Shown here one piece after another: positions 51,095 through 60,452 of a stretch of 64,000 nt of DNA. The notes under the pieces are model-generated. The model was not told where the DNA came from. It ran no database searches and saw only the letters and a program-made list of their open reading frames with translations. A program made the translations under genes and the position numbers. The DNA lies in the NCBI RefSeq assembly GCF_014108865.1, contig NZ_CP053928.1, positions 434,001 through 498,000 of the forward strand, read 5' to 3'. Origin of the DNA: Nocardioides sp. WS12. Lineage in GTDB: Bacteria > Actinomycetota > Actinomycetes > Propionibacteriales > Nocardioidaceae. Position 1 is the stretch's first letter, and each line of letters starts with the position of its first letter.

Positions 51095-51745
51095 CTAAAC
51101 GCGTAGCCACGCCAGGACTGCGCGGACCCGACGGTGGTCGTCGGTGTCGGCGGGCAGGTCGAGCTTCGCGAAGATGCTGTTGATGTGCTTGGCGACGGCC
51201 TTCTCTGTGACGACCAGCGACTCCGCAATCCCTGCATTGGCGCGGCCTTCGGCCATCAGCGCCAGTACTTCGCGCTCCCGGTCGGTCAGCCGCTCGATGG
51301 GCGAATCCTTGCGGCGTTCCATGACGGCCGCGACGACCGAGGGGTCCAGCACCGTCGCGCCGTCGGCCACCCGTCGTACGGCGTCGACGAACTCGGCGAC
51401 GTCGGAGACGCGGTCCTTGAGCAGGTACCCGACGGCCCCCTCGCCGCTCGCGAGCAGCTCGCGGGCGTAGAGCTGTTCGACGTACTGCGACAACACCAGG
51501 ACCGGGAAGCCCGGCCGGACCGCACGCACGGCGATCGCGGCGCGCAGGCCCTCGTCGGTGAACGTCGGCGGCATGCGTACGTCGACCACGGCTGCGTCGG
51601 CGCGGGGGTCGGCGAGCGCGCGCTCCAGCTCGGGCAGGTTGTCGACGGCGGCGATGACCTCGAAGCCCTTGGCCTCCAGGAGCTGGGTGAGACCGGCGCG
51701 CAGCAGGGCGTGGTCTTCGGCGAGGACTACGCGGAGGGGCGGCAC
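51095..51745 (-). CDS. LuxR/NarL family response regulator
   Basis: A 216-residue regulator: the receiver starts LRVVLAEDHALLR, phospho-acceptor D55 in AAVVDVRMPP, the lysine in GYLLKDRVSD. The C-terminal HTH reads LTDREREVLALMAEGRANAG. GTG start at 51745. It overlaps the kinase gene by 19 bp, so the two are coupled. Its stop is 3 bp from the converging indolepyruvate oxidoreductase stop. Confidence 0.92.
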   Translation of the reverse strand: MPPLRVVLAEDHALLRAGLTQLLEAKGFEVIAAVDNLPELERALADPRADAAVVDVRMPPTFTDEGLRAAIAVRAVRPGFPVLVLSQYVEQLYARELLASGEGAVGYLLKDRVSDVAEFVDAVRRVADGATVLDPSVVAAVMERRKDSPIERLTDREREVLALMAEGRANAGIAESLVVTEKAVAKHINSIFAKLDLPADTDDHRRVRAVLAWLRV

Positions 51746-52866
51746 GGGATCTCCCAGCTGACGACGGTCGGGCCACCGAGCGGGCTCGACACCGCCATCG
51801 TGCCGTCAAAGGCCGCGAGGCGCGCGGCGATTCCCTGGAGGCCGGTGCCGGTGCGCGGGTCGGCGCCGCCGCGGCCGTCGTCGCCGACCTCGCCGCGCAG
51901 GACGTCGTCGGAGTGCTCGAGCCGGATCCAGGTCCGGGCGGCGCTGGCGTGTTTGGTGGCGTTGGCAAGGCACTCGGCGACGGTGAAGTAGACCGCCGAC
52001 TCGACCGGTGCCGGCAGCCGGGTGTCGACGGCCAGGGTGAGCTCCACGGGCACGGCCATGTCGATGGCCAGCGCCGACACGGCGCCGGTGAGGCCGCGAT
52101 CGGCCAGCACCGGTGGGTGGATCCCCCGGACGACGTCGCGGAGTTCGCCCAGCACCGCGGAGGAGTTGGAGCGCGCGTCGAGCACGAGACGGCGGGCTGC
52201 TTCGGGGTCGCTCTCGAACAGGTCCTCGGCCAGGCCCAGGCTCAACGACACGGCGGCCAGCCGGGCCTGCGGACCGTCGTGCAGGTCGCGCTCGATTCGG
52301 CGCAGTTCAGCCGCGGAGTGGTCGACCACGACCGCGCGCGACTCGGTCAACACCTGCACCCGCCGCTCGAGATGTTCGGTGCGGCCCACCGTGAGCAGTG
52401 CCCGGTCGACACAGGCCCGGGCGCGCATGAGCGGCCCGACGCCGTACCACCAGACGGGCCAGGTGATGACGCCGAGGAAGAGCACCAGCGCCAGCAGCGA
52501 AGCGACGAACCCGAAGGTCATCGCCCACAGCATCCAGAACAGGTCGCGCCACGTCATCGGGTCGGCGGCGCGGGTCTTCAGGTTGGCGATCACGCCGCCC
52601 GGGAGCGGGGAGTACGGCGCCGTGACGGGCGCCCCGAGGATCCGGCCCGACATCGTGCGGTGCCAGCCGACCAGGCCCCGCATCAGGGGCAGCACGCCGA
52701 TCAGCAGGACCACGCCGACCCAGACGATGGTGAGCACGGCGCTCACCGTCACCAGGACGAAGGTGACGATGACGAAGGCGAAGAGCAGGACGTGCAGGGC
52801 GGCGTACCCGGTCAGTGCCCACCGACCGGCACGCAGGTCGACGTCGTGCTCGGGCCATCTGCTCAC
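51727..52866 (-). CDS. NarL-type sensor histidine kinase with membrane sensor domain
   Basis: A 379-residue kinase. The N-terminal domain (about 18-150) contains four helices in two pairs and resembles the 'putative sensor' type found beside LuxR-type regulators. HisKA_3 carries H196 in RRIERDLHDGPQ, and the ATPase region has AECLANATKHA and GTGLQGIAARL. GTG 52866. It is divergent from an MMPL gene across 147 bp, making that transporter a plausible target of the pair. Confidence 0.9.
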   Translation of the reverse strand: MSRWPEHDVDLRAGRWALTGYAALHVLLFAFVIVTFVLVTVSAVLTIVWVGVVLLIGVLPLMRGLVGWHRTMSGRILGAPVTAPYSPLPGGVIANLKTRAADPMTWRDLFWMLWAMTFGFVASLLALVLFLGVITWPVWWYGVGPLMRARACVDRALLTVGRTEHLERRVQVLTESRAVVVDHSAAELRRIERDLHDGPQARLAAVSLSLGLAEDLFESDPEAARRLVLDARSNSSAVLGELRDVVRGIHPPVLADRGLTGAVSALAIDMAVPVELTLAVDTRLPAPVESAVYFTVAECLANATKHASAARTWIRLEHSDDVLRGEVGDDGRGGADPRTGTGLQGIAARLAAFDGTMAVSSPLGGPTVVSWEIPCRPSA

Positions 52867-53013
52867 CGGACCAGTCTGTCGTGCCGGCGGTCATCGGGCA
52901 GTGGTGCAGGCACCACCCCGGGTCGGGACGCTCCACCCCTGACCCACGGCGCCGGGAGCGATTCGCTGGAGACCACAGGTTCCCACCCCCCTTCCGAGCA
53001 GCCAGGAGTCCCG

Positions 53014-55200
53014 ATGTCCAACCCCCTCGCCCAGCTACCGACCCGCGCAGCGCGGTGGAGCGCCACTCATCCGTGGCGTGCCATCGGCGCCTGGTTCCTC
53101 CTCGTCGCCGTCGCCGTCGGCCTCGCCATGACCGTGTCGACCAACGAGGTCAAGGACGCCGACTACCGGATCGGTGAGTCCGGCCGCGCCGAAGCGCTGC
53201 TCGACAGTGCCGGCCTCGACCACCCGCCGACCGAGAACGTCCTCATCACCTCGAAGTCCGGGGACCTGGATGGCGCCGATGCCCGGGCTGCAGCCGCCGA
53301 GGTCGCCGCATCCATGGCCGACGTGAAGGGCGTCGTCGGCGTCGGGGACGCCATCGCGAGCGAGGACGGCAGTGCTCTGCTCGTGCCGGTCGAGCTCACC
53401 TCCGACGAGATCGACGCCGAGCCGTTGCTCGATGCGACGGCCGCCGTACAGAAGGCGCATCCGGATCTCGTCGTCGAACAGGCCGGCGACGTCACCATCG
53501 ACGAAGCCATCAACGAACGGGTCGCCGAGGACCTGCACTCCGCCGAGTTCATCAGCCTGCCGATCACGCTGGTCCTGATGCTGCTGGCCTTCGGAGCGCT
53601 GATCGCCGCTGGACTGCCGGTCCTGCTGGCCGCGACGAGTGTCGCCGCCACCATCGGCATCAGTGCACCGGTGTCGCTGCTCGTGCCCGCAGAGCCGACG
53701 GTGACCAGCATGATCGTGCTGATCGGCATGGCCGTCGGCGTCGACTACTCGCTCTTCTACCTCAAGCGCGAACGCCAGGAACGTGCCGCCGGACGCTCGA
53801 CCCTCGACGCCGTCGCAATCGCAGCGGAGACCTCGGGCCACGCCATCCTCGTGTCCGGTGGCGCCGTGATCGCCGCACTGGCGGGGCTCTTCGTGCTCAC
53901 CGACGTCACCTTCAACTCCCTCGCCACCGGCTCGATCATCGTCGTCGCCGTCGCCGTCCTCGGCTCCATCACGGTGCTCCCGGCGCTGCTCGCCAAGCTC
54001 GGCCGCTGGGTCGACCGGCCTCGCGTGCCGCTGCTCTGGCGCCTCACCCGTCGTACGACGACCGGCTCCATCAGCGGACGCCTGCTCGGCCCCGTGGTTC
54101 GTCACCCCGTCGCCGCCCTGGTCGTGGCCACGGTCGGCATCATCGCGCTCGCCGTACCGGCGCTGTCGATGAAGACGCACCAGGCCACACCCGAGACCCT
54201 GCCCGGCGACATCCCCGCGGTGCAGACCTTCCGCGCCATCACGAAGGCCTACCCGAGCGAAGGGACGTCGGCGCAGGTCGTTGTCACCGGCGCCGACCCT
54301 GCTGCCGCGAAGGCTGCACTGGAAGGGCTGCGCGACGAGGCCGGCGGCTTCGACGACTTCGCCATCGCCGGCGCGCAGGTCCAGGCCTCCGCCGATGGCA
54401 ACACGTCGGTGCTCGACCTGCCGATGCCCTACGAGGAGTCCGATGACCGTGCAGGTGCCGCGATCGAGCGGTTGCGGACCGACCTGGTTCCGGCCGCGCT
54501 CGATGACCTCACCGGTGCGGAGCACGCCGTCGGCGGCAGCGCTGCCGAAGCGCTCGACAGCGCGGAGAAGCAGTCGGCGCGGATGCCGTTCCTGCTCGGG
54601 TTCGTGCTGCTGTTGACGATGGTGATGATGATCGCCGCGTTCCGCAGCGTGCTGCTCGGCGTGGTGTCGACGGTGCTCAACCTGGCGTCCGTGGGCGTCG
54701 CGTTCGGCATCCTCGCGATCGTCGTCCAGCACGGCGTCGGTGAGTCGCTGCTCGACTTCACCAGCCCCGGCTTCGTGATCGACTGGATCCCCGTATTCGT
54801 GCTGGTGGTGCTGGTCGGCCTGTCGATGGACTACCACGTGTTCGCGCTCAGCCGGATCCGCGAACTCATCGACTCCGGTCTGTCCGCCAGGGACGCCGTG
54901 CATCGCGGCATCGCCGACACCGCCGGTGTGATCACCAGTGCTGCGGCGGTGATGGTGTCGGTGTTCGCGATCTTCGCGACCCTGTCGATGATGGAGATGA
55001 AGATGATGGGCGTCGGCCTCTCGGCCGCGATCCTCATCGACGCAACGGTCATCCGCCTGGTCGTGCTGCCCGCGATCCTGGTCCTGCTCGGGGACCGGGC
55101 CTGGCCGAAGCGTCGTACGCCGGTCGCTGCTGCTGCGGAGGACCTGCCGCCCACGTCGTGGGAATCGCAGAACGGCGTACTGGTGCCGACCGGACGCTGA
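53014..55200 (+). CDS. MMPL family transporter (second copy)
   Basis: A 728-residue RND-superfamily exporter with the usual duplicated layout: TM1 near 20-40, extracytoplasmic domain about 45-180, helix block to about 330, a second extracytoplasmic domain (about 370-530) and a final helix block to about 700. The motif GVDYSLFYLKRERQE and its partner SMDYHVFALSRIRE carry the conserved Asp-Tyr. ATG 53014 has CAGGAG upstream. It lies back-to-back with a two-component pair. Substrate unknown; lipid or drug efflux is typical. Confidence 0.93.
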   Translation: MSNPLAQLPTRAARWSATHPWRAIGAWFLLVAVAVGLAMTVSTNEVKDADYRIGESGRAEALLDSAGLDHPPTENVLITSKSGDLDGADARAAAAEVAASMADVKGVVGVGDAIASEDGSALLVPVELTSDEIDAEPLLDATAAVQKAHPDLVVEQAGDVTIDEAINERVAEDLHSAEFISLPITLVLMLLAFGALIAAGLPVLLAATSVAATIGISAPVSLLVPAEPTVTSMIVLIGMAVGVDYSLFYLKRERQERAAGRSTLDAVAIAAETSGHAILVSGGAVIAALAGLFVLTDVTFNSLATGSIIVVAVAVLGSITVLPALLAKLGRWVDRPRVPLLWRLTRRTTTGSISGRLLGPVVRHPVAALVVATVGIIALAVPALSMKTHQATPETLPGDIPAVQTFRAITKAYPSEGTSAQVVVTGADPAAAKAALEGLRDEAGGFDDFAIAGAQVQASADGNTSVLDLPMPYEESDDRAGAAIERLRTDLVPAALDDLTGAEHAVGGSAAEALDSAEKQSARMPFLLGFVLLLTMVMMIAAFRSVLLGVVSTVLNLASVGVAFGILAIVVQHGVGESLLDFTSPGFVIDWIPVFVLVVLVGLSMDYHVFALSRIRELIDSGLSARDAVHRGIADTAGVITSAAAVMVSVFAIFATLSMMEMKMMGVGLSAAILIDATVIRLVVLPAILVLLGDRAWPKRRTPVAAAAEDLPPTSWESQNGVLVPTGR

Positions 55201-55212
55201 CCGCACGCCGGC

Positions 55213-55256
55213 CCGGTGGTTGAGGTGCGAGCGAAAGCGAGCCTCGAAACCCCCGG
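55213..55256. repeat. Dispersed inverted repeat, second GGTGGTTGAGG copy
   Basis: A 44-bp element beginning CCGGTGGTTGAGGTGCGAG and ending GCGAGCCTCGAAACCCCCGG. It shares both ends with the 20196-20245 element, with a shorter centre. It starts 12 bp after the MMPL stop. Confidence 0.7.
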
Positions 55257-55283
55257 GTCGGCAGCACTTGTTTCAATGGGCCG

Positions 55284-55976
55284 GTGCTGCACTCCTTCCA
55301 CCTGGCCGAGCTCCCGCCCCGCACCACGAGCCGGGCGCTGCTGCGTCCGCCCCGCGCGGGCGTCGTACCCGGTATGAAGCACGCGGAGACCCTCGCGATG
55401 ATGCGGCTCGGCTCGCCGACGGTGTCGCTGGAGCGGATGCAGTTGCGGCGGCTCGCGGTGTTCTGCGCCTGGGAGGACGAGGCCGCGCTCGAGGCCTTCC
55501 TGGCGACCCAGCCGCTCGGTCAGCAACTCGCCACCGGCTGGCACGTGCGCCTGCAGTTCCTGCGGAGGTACGGCGAAGTGGCCGCCCTCGCGCCGCTTCC
55601 CCAGAAGGCCGGCGACTGGGACCCGGAGGAGCCGATCGTCGCGGTCACCCTGGCCCGACTCCGGCTCCGGGAGATGCCTCGCTTCCTGTCCTGGGGCAAG
55701 CCCGTCGAGCGCCTCGTCGCCGGTCACCCGGCCGCGGTGTTCTCCACCGCTGCGATGCGCCCGCCGCACACGTTCTCGACATTCTCGATCTGGCGCACCG
55801 TGCGGGAGATGACCGAGATGGTGCACGGGCGCAGCGAGGGCGTCGGCGAACAGCCCGCCCACACCGTCGCGATGGCCGAGCAGCGCCGGCGCGAGTTCCA
55901 CCACGAATCGGCGTTCATGCGGTTCCGCCCGCTGTCCGAGCACGGGACCTGGCAGGGGCGGACGCTGCTGCCCTGA
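55284..55976 (+). CDS. Conserved protein, possible CrtA-like monooxygenase fold
   Basis: A 230-residue soluble protein with GTG start at 55284. It contains two repeated beta-alpha-beta-like halves and the late motif RRREFHHESAFMRFRPL. The organisation resembles spheroidene monooxygenase (CrtA)-like proteins of actinobacteria, but I cannot confirm catalytic or heme ligands and no carotenoid genes are nearby. Treat the family assignment as tentative. It converges on the response-regulator gene at 56000. Confidence 0.55.
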   Translation: MLHSFHLAELPPRTTSRALLRPPRAGVVPGMKHAETLAMMRLGSPTVSLERMQLRRLAVFCAWEDEAALEAFLATQPLGQQLATGWHVRLQFLRRYGEVAALAPLPQKAGDWDPEEPIVAVTLARLRLREMPRFLSWGKPVERLVAGHPAAVFSTAAMRPPHTFSTFSIWRTVREMTEMVHGRSEGVGEQPAHTVAMAEQRRREFHHESAFMRFRPLSEHGTWQGRTLLP

Positions 55977-55999
55977 GTCACATCCGTACGCCGTCGTGG

Positions 56000-56674
56000 C
56001 TATCCCTCTGCCGTCGACGCGCGCGCCCGCAAATGCGCCAGGACGGCCAGCACCCGCCGGTGGGTCGTGGCGCTCATTTCCAGCTCGAGCTTGGTGAAGA
56101 TCCGGCTCGTGTGGGTCTCGACCGTGCGGACGTTGGAGTCGAGGAGTTCGGCGATCGTGGCGTTCGAATGTCCCTCCGCCACCAGGGTGAGGACCTCGCG
56201 CTCCTTGACGGTCAGTCGCGTCACCGGGTCCGCTCGTCGCGGCGTCTCCAGGACCCTGCGTACGACGTCCGGGTCGACCACGGTCCCGCCGTCAGCGACG
56301 CGCACCAGGGCATCGACCAGGTCCGAGGGCTTCGCGATGCGCTCCTTGAGCAGGTAGCCGACCCCGCGTTGCCCACCTGTGAGCAGGTCCAGGGCGTGAT
56401 GGGTCTCGACGTACTGCGACAGCACCAGGACACCCACGTGCGGGTGGGTGCGCTTGAGCTCGACAGCGGCATCGAGGCCCTCGGTGGTGTGCGTCGGCGG
56501 CATCCGTACGTCGAGGATCACCACGTCCGGTTTGATCTCCTCCACGGTGGCGAGAAGGTCGGTGGCGTCCTCCAGTTGAGCGGCGACGTCGAGGCCTTCT
56601 TCGCGGAGCAGACGGGCGATTCCTTCGCGGACAAGAGCCGCGTCATCGACCAGGACCACCCGAATTGCCTGCAC
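56000..56674 (-). CDS. LuxR/NarL family response regulator (partner of TerB-like kinase)
   Basis: A 224-residue regulator: receiver IRVVLVDDAALVREG, phospho-acceptor D55 in VVILDVRMPP, lysine in GYLLKERIAK. The C-terminal HTH is LTVKEREVLTLVAEGHSNAT. GTG 56674. Its start faces the kinase start only 9 bp away, an unusually tight divergent pair with little room for two promoters unless the start codons are misplaced or transcripts are leaderless. Confidence 0.9.
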   Translation of the reverse strand: MQAIRVVLVDDAALVREGIARLLREEGLDVAAQLEDATDLLATVEEIKPDVVILDVRMPPTHTTEGLDAAVELKRTHPHVGVLVLSQYVETHHALDLLTGGQRGVGYLLKERIAKPSDLVDALVRVADGGTVVDPDVVRRVLETPRRADPVTRLTVKEREVLTLVAEGHSNATIAELLDSNVRTVETHTSRIFTKLELEMSATTHRRVLAVLAHLRARASTAEG

Positions 56675-56683
56675 AGACGAATT

Positions 56684-58267
56684 ATGGACCCCCGGAAGCG
56701 GTGGCGCAGCGGCTTCGGGCAGAGCAGTCTGGTCACCGTGGTGGTCTCGTGGTCACGGAAATGGGGACGCGGCGACCGACGGGCCGCACAGCGACTGGTC
56801 GGCCTGGTCGCCGACCTGCAGACGGTCGGCCCGGGAGACACCCTCCGCAACGCCCTGCGGGTGTCGCTCGGTGACCCCGGCCTCGACATCGCCTACATCC
56901 GCGTCGGCAGCGGCGGATGGATCGACGAGCGCGGCCAGTCGATGACCGCTCCCGTCACCATCGACGGGCGCGCGGTGACGCCGATCGACCGTGGCGGGAA
57001 GCCGATCGCCGCGCTGATCCACGACCCGTCGCTGCTCCGCAGTCCCGGCCGACTGAAGGCGGCCGTCGACGCCGCAGCCCTGGCCTTCGAGAACGAGCAG
57101 CAACGAGCCGACCTCCGCGCCGAGGTCGCCGACCTGCGTGCCTCCCACGCGCGCATCCTGGAGGCCGTCGACCTCGAGCGTCGACGGACCGAGCGGAACC
57201 TGCACGACGGCGCCCAGCAACGCCTCGTCGGTGTCGCCCTGATGCTGCGACTGGCCGGGAACAGGTCCGCCGCCGACGCCGCCCTGGCAGCGATCCTCAC
57301 GAATGCCGCGGGAGAGCTCGACGGCGCGATTGCCGAGTTGCGCGAGCTCGCCCGGGGCATGCACCCCGCGATCTTCGCCGCCACCGGCCTCCTCGGCGCC
57401 CTCGAGTCCCTGGCCGAGCGGCCGGGCCTGCCGGTCGAGCTCCGCGTCGACGTACCCGCTCCTCTTCCGAACCTGGTCGAAGTGGCGGCCTACTACGTCG
57501 TGGCGGAGGCGCTCGCCAACGCCACGAAGCACGCCGACGCCACCCACGCGGTGGTCCACGCCACCCTGACCGCCCAGGGCCTGCGCGTCGCAGTCACCGA
57601 TGACGGCCGCGGTGGGGCCACGACAGCCCCCGGCTCCGGCCTCGAAGGCCTGTCCGACCGGGTGTCGGCCCTCGGCGGGCGCCTGGAGATCGACAGCCGC
57701 ACAGGCGAGGGCACCACGATCAGCGCCTGCCTCCCCCTCGCCGAACGCGTCGTCGCCGCCCGCGACCCGTACAGCCTGACCGCCCTGCGCTGGGTCGGTT
57801 GGGAGATGTACGAACTCCCCGCCGAGAGCTATGACCAGCTCACCCACGAGGACCAACGGTCCTGGGTCCGCGCGATGTTCGCCGCAGCCGGCGGCGTCAG
57901 CCACATCACGCCGCGGCAACGTGAGTGGGCGGTCGGCTTCGAAGCTGCCGCCGGTGCCGCACCCTGGGTGCTCGAGGACCTGCGTACCTACGCCGTCGAC
58001 GAGACCATCGAGACCACGCTGGCCCTGCCCGGCATGGCGTCCGGCGGGCGCGGCGTCCTCTACTGCACCCTGCGCATGTGTACGGCGGACGGCGACCTCA
58101 CTGCCGACGAACTCGGCCGCATCACCCGCACTGCCGACGACCTCGGGCTGAGCAGCCTGCTCCCCGACCTGCGGCGGATGGTCGACCAGGAGCGGATGCT
58201 TCAGGACCAGCGCTTCGAGATGCTGGTGGCACCGGCCCTGGCCGACGTACCTTCCGGGCCTCGCTGA
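56684..58267 (+). CDS. Histidine kinase with C-terminal TerB-like domain
   Basis: A 527-residue soluble kinase. The N-terminal region (about 38-95) resembles the end of GAF-type sensor parts seen in longer kinases. HisKA_3 has H174 in RRTERNLHDGAQQ, and the ATPase carries AEALANATKHAD and GSGLEGLSDRV. An extra ~150 residues follow: a region around 370-440, then VLYCTLRMCTADGDLTADEL (458-477), which resembles the TerB/acidic helical fold. No transmembrane helices are visible, so it may sense inside the cell. The start is uncertain; GTG codons at 56738-56741 are alternatives. Confidence 0.85.
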   Translation: MDPRKRWRSGFGQSSLVTVVVSWSRKWGRGDRRAAQRLVGLVADLQTVGPGDTLRNALRVSLGDPGLDIAYIRVGSGGWIDERGQSMTAPVTIDGRAVTPIDRGGKPIAALIHDPSLLRSPGRLKAAVDAAALAFENEQQRADLRAEVADLRASHARILEAVDLERRRTERNLHDGAQQRLVGVALMLRLAGNRSAADAALAAILTNAAGELDGAIAELRELARGMHPAIFAATGLLGALESLAERPGLPVELRVDVPAPLPNLVEVAAYYVVAEALANATKHADATHAVVHATLTAQGLRVAVTDDGRGGATTAPGSGLEGLSDRVSALGGRLEIDSRTGEGTTISACLPLAERVVAARDPYSLTALRWVGWEMYELPAESYDQLTHEDQRSWVRAMFAAAGGVSHITPRQREWAVGFEAAAGAAPWVLEDLRTYAVDETIETTLALPGMASGGRGVLYCTLRMCTADGDLTADELGRITRTADDLGLSSLLPDLRRMVDQERMLQDQRFEMLVAPALADVPSGPR

Positions 58268-58326
58268 CCGCAGTCGCCGTCGCCGTTCGGCAACGAAACC
58301 ACCGGTCGGCCGCTTACGCTTCTCCG

Positions 58327-60405
58327 GTGAAACGCCTTCTCGGGGCCCTGCTCGCGCTGACCCTCTTCTCCCTCCTGGCCCTCGTCGCACCAGCACGAGC
58401 TGCCGAGACAACGGCTGCCGTCATCACCGGAACCGTGACGTCGTCCAGCGACGGCGCACCGATCGCCGGGGTCAGGGCACTTCTGTACAGCGACAGCGGA
58501 CAACTCCGAGTAGTCAACGCTGACACCGATGGGCATTTCCAGTTCGTCCCGTCCGCGCCGGGTGGCTACCGCATTCGCTTCGAGTCGAAGAACACCATCA
58601 CGAAGTGGTACGACGGCGACGAAGTGTCGGGCAGCGTCCTCACCGTCGGCGACTCCGGCACGGTCGATGCGTCAACGACCCTGAGCCCGGCCGGCGTCGT
58701 GCGCGGCGCGTACACCGGCCCCGACCCGACCGGTGTCTCCATCAGGGTCGCCGGGACCTGGGAGTCGTTGTTCCCGGCCTTCACCGTCGGCGGCGGCGAG
58801 TTCACCGCGAAGGTCACCACCGAACGGCCCATCGTCGTCGGGCTCACGCGCGCACTCTCCCCCCTCAACGTCATCGCGCGATTCAACGGCAACAAGTACC
58901 ACTGGACGCACGCCCCTGAGCTGCAGGTGGCTGGCGGCACCGAACTCTCGGACATTGCCATCGATCTGCAACCGACCGCGATCGTCACCGGGCAGATCAC
59001 CAACGTCAGCGGTGCAGGCATCAGCGCCGACGTACGGATGATCCTCATCGAGGACGGCGAACGAATTGATCTCGGTGGCTACGTCCGCACCTGGTCCGAC
59101 GATCTCGACGGCCAGTTCTCCATGGTGGTTCCGGCCACCACGCTGACCCTGAAGGCCATCGGGAGAGTCGTCACGGACGGATATGAGACGCGGTGGCTCG
59201 GGGAAGCGACGGACGTCTCGTCCGCCACGGTGATCGCGCCCACCGAGGGACAGACCCTCTCGGGCAACGACATCAACCAGCCCGGTGGAAAGACGCTCTC
59301 GGGCGTCGTCCTCGACCCCGCAGGCGACCCCGTGCCCGGAGTCGACGTGACTGCCTACGGTGGCCACACCGATGTGGTCAAGGGGTCCGCAGTCTCCGCG
59401 AACGACGGGACCTGGTCGATCCCCGGTCTGGGGTTGGGCTCCACGATGGGCATCACGTTGCGCTACACCAGCGACCGGACCACGACGGTCTGGTATCCCA
59501 ACCAGCCCACGCAGATCAGTGCCCGCGACGCGGTCGAACTCTTCTTGCCGCATCCCGACGAGTTGGCCATCCAGGCGGTCACGCACCTGCCCGAGTACAG
59601 GCTGGCGGCCAGCAGCCTCCCCACGATCGAAGGTCCCCCGGTCGCCGGTCTGCCCGTAAGCGCCCGCTCCGCCTCGGTCACCCCGACGCCCGACACCTCC
59701 CGCTATGAGTGGCTGTGCAACGGCGTCCCACTCGGCCTGACGGGCGAGGTCGTCGTACTCCCAGCCACCGCCGCGGGTTGCTCGCTCAAGGTCCGCCAGG
59801 TGGCGAGCCTGGCCGGCCACCAGTCCGCGATCGTGACCTCGCTGACCACCACGGTGGCGAGCCCGCAATCCACCAACGGCGCCGCCGTCCTCGGTAGCCG
59901 AGTCGCAGGTTCGGTGCTCACCCTGAGGGCGCCGATCTGGAACTTCACACCGGACCAGGTCACCTACCGGTGGTACCGCAGCGGCGTGCCGATCACCGGT
60001 GCCACCGGTGCGTCGTACCGCCTGGTCCCCGCCGACGTCGCCGACTTCATCACCGTCAAGGTGACCGCGGTCGACACCCGGAACGGCATCAGCGCGTCCG
60101 CCACGTCACTGCGAATGACGAAGATCAAGGCCCGAACCAGGCTGGAGGCTTCGTGGGTCGGCGATCGCAAGTACCTCAACGCGGTCCTCAAGATCCGGGT
60201 CCTCACCCCGGGGCTGAGCAGACCCGGCGGCGGGTACTACACGATCAGGTACCCCAACTACGCCTATCGGGGCGTCGCGATCCGGGAGCTGATCAGGCAT
60301 TCGGTCACCGCCAAGCGGCGGGGCTGGGTGACCGTGCGGTTCAACTACGCCGGATCCCAGCTCGACACTGCCGCGTCCACGTCGATTCGCGTCTACGTCC
60401 GTTGA
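58327..60405 (+). CDS. Secreted protein with carboxypeptidase-regulatory-like and Ig-like repeats
   Basis: A 692-residue exported protein. The signal peptide covers about residues 1-25 (VKRLLGALLALTLFSLLALV, then APARA). At least three CarboxypepD_reg-like beta modules follow; the first and the third end in the aromatic motif (ITKWYDG, TTVWYPN). Two Ig-like modules of the Ig-domain-repeat type (YEWLCNGVPL, YRWYRSGVPI) come next, then a basic C-terminal beta domain. No sortase motif is visible. It is probably a surface or extracellular adhesin or matrix protein. GTG 58327 was chosen as the start of the signal peptide. Confidence 0.8.
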   Translation: MKRLLGALLALTLFSLLALVAPARAAETTAAVITGTVTSSSDGAPIAGVRALLYSDSGQLRVVNADTDGHFQFVPSAPGGYRIRFESKNTITKWYDGDEVSGSVLTVGDSGTVDASTTLSPAGVVRGAYTGPDPTGVSIRVAGTWESLFPAFTVGGGEFTAKVTTERPIVVGLTRALSPLNVIARFNGNKYHWTHAPELQVAGGTELSDIAIDLQPTAIVTGQITNVSGAGISADVRMILIEDGERIDLGGYVRTWSDDLDGQFSMVVPATTLTLKAIGRVVTDGYETRWLGEATDVSSATVIAPTEGQTLSGNDINQPGGKTLSGVVLDPAGDPVPGVDVTAYGGHTDVVKGSAVSANDGTWSIPGLGLGSTMGITLRYTSDRTTTVWYPNQPTQISARDAVELFLPHPDELAIQAVTHLPEYRLAASSLPTIEGPPVAGLPVSARSASVTPTPDTSRYEWLCNGVPLGLTGEVVVLPATAAGCSLKVRQVASLAGHQSAIVTSLTTTVASPQSTNGAAVLGSRVAGSVLTLRAPIWNFTPDQVTYRWYRSGVPITGATGASYRLVPADVADFITVKVTAVDTRNGISASATSLRMTKIKARTRLEASWVGDRKYLNAVLKIRVLTPGLSRPGGGYYTIRYPNYAYRGVAIRELIRHSVTAKRRGWVTVRFNYAGSQLDTAASTSIRVYVR

Positions 60406-60414
60406 CCAAATGAC

Positions 60415-60444
60415 GAAAGCCCCGGTCTCTCGACCGGGGCTTTC
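60415..60444. terminator. Strong bidirectional terminator hairpin
   Basis: GAAAGCCCCGGTC at 60415-60427 pairs perfectly with GACCGGGGCTTTC at 60432-60444 around a 4-nt loop. The A-rich left and T-rich right arms suit termination of both the secreted-protein gene (+) and the tRNA gene (-). Confidence 0.85.
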
Positions 60445-60452
60445 GCTGCACG

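Noticed and set aside
53035..55206. About 723-codon minus-strand frame opposite the second MMPL gene
   Set aside because: Antisense shadow rich in Asp/His/Arg/Gln; the MMPL frame has helices and DY motifs.
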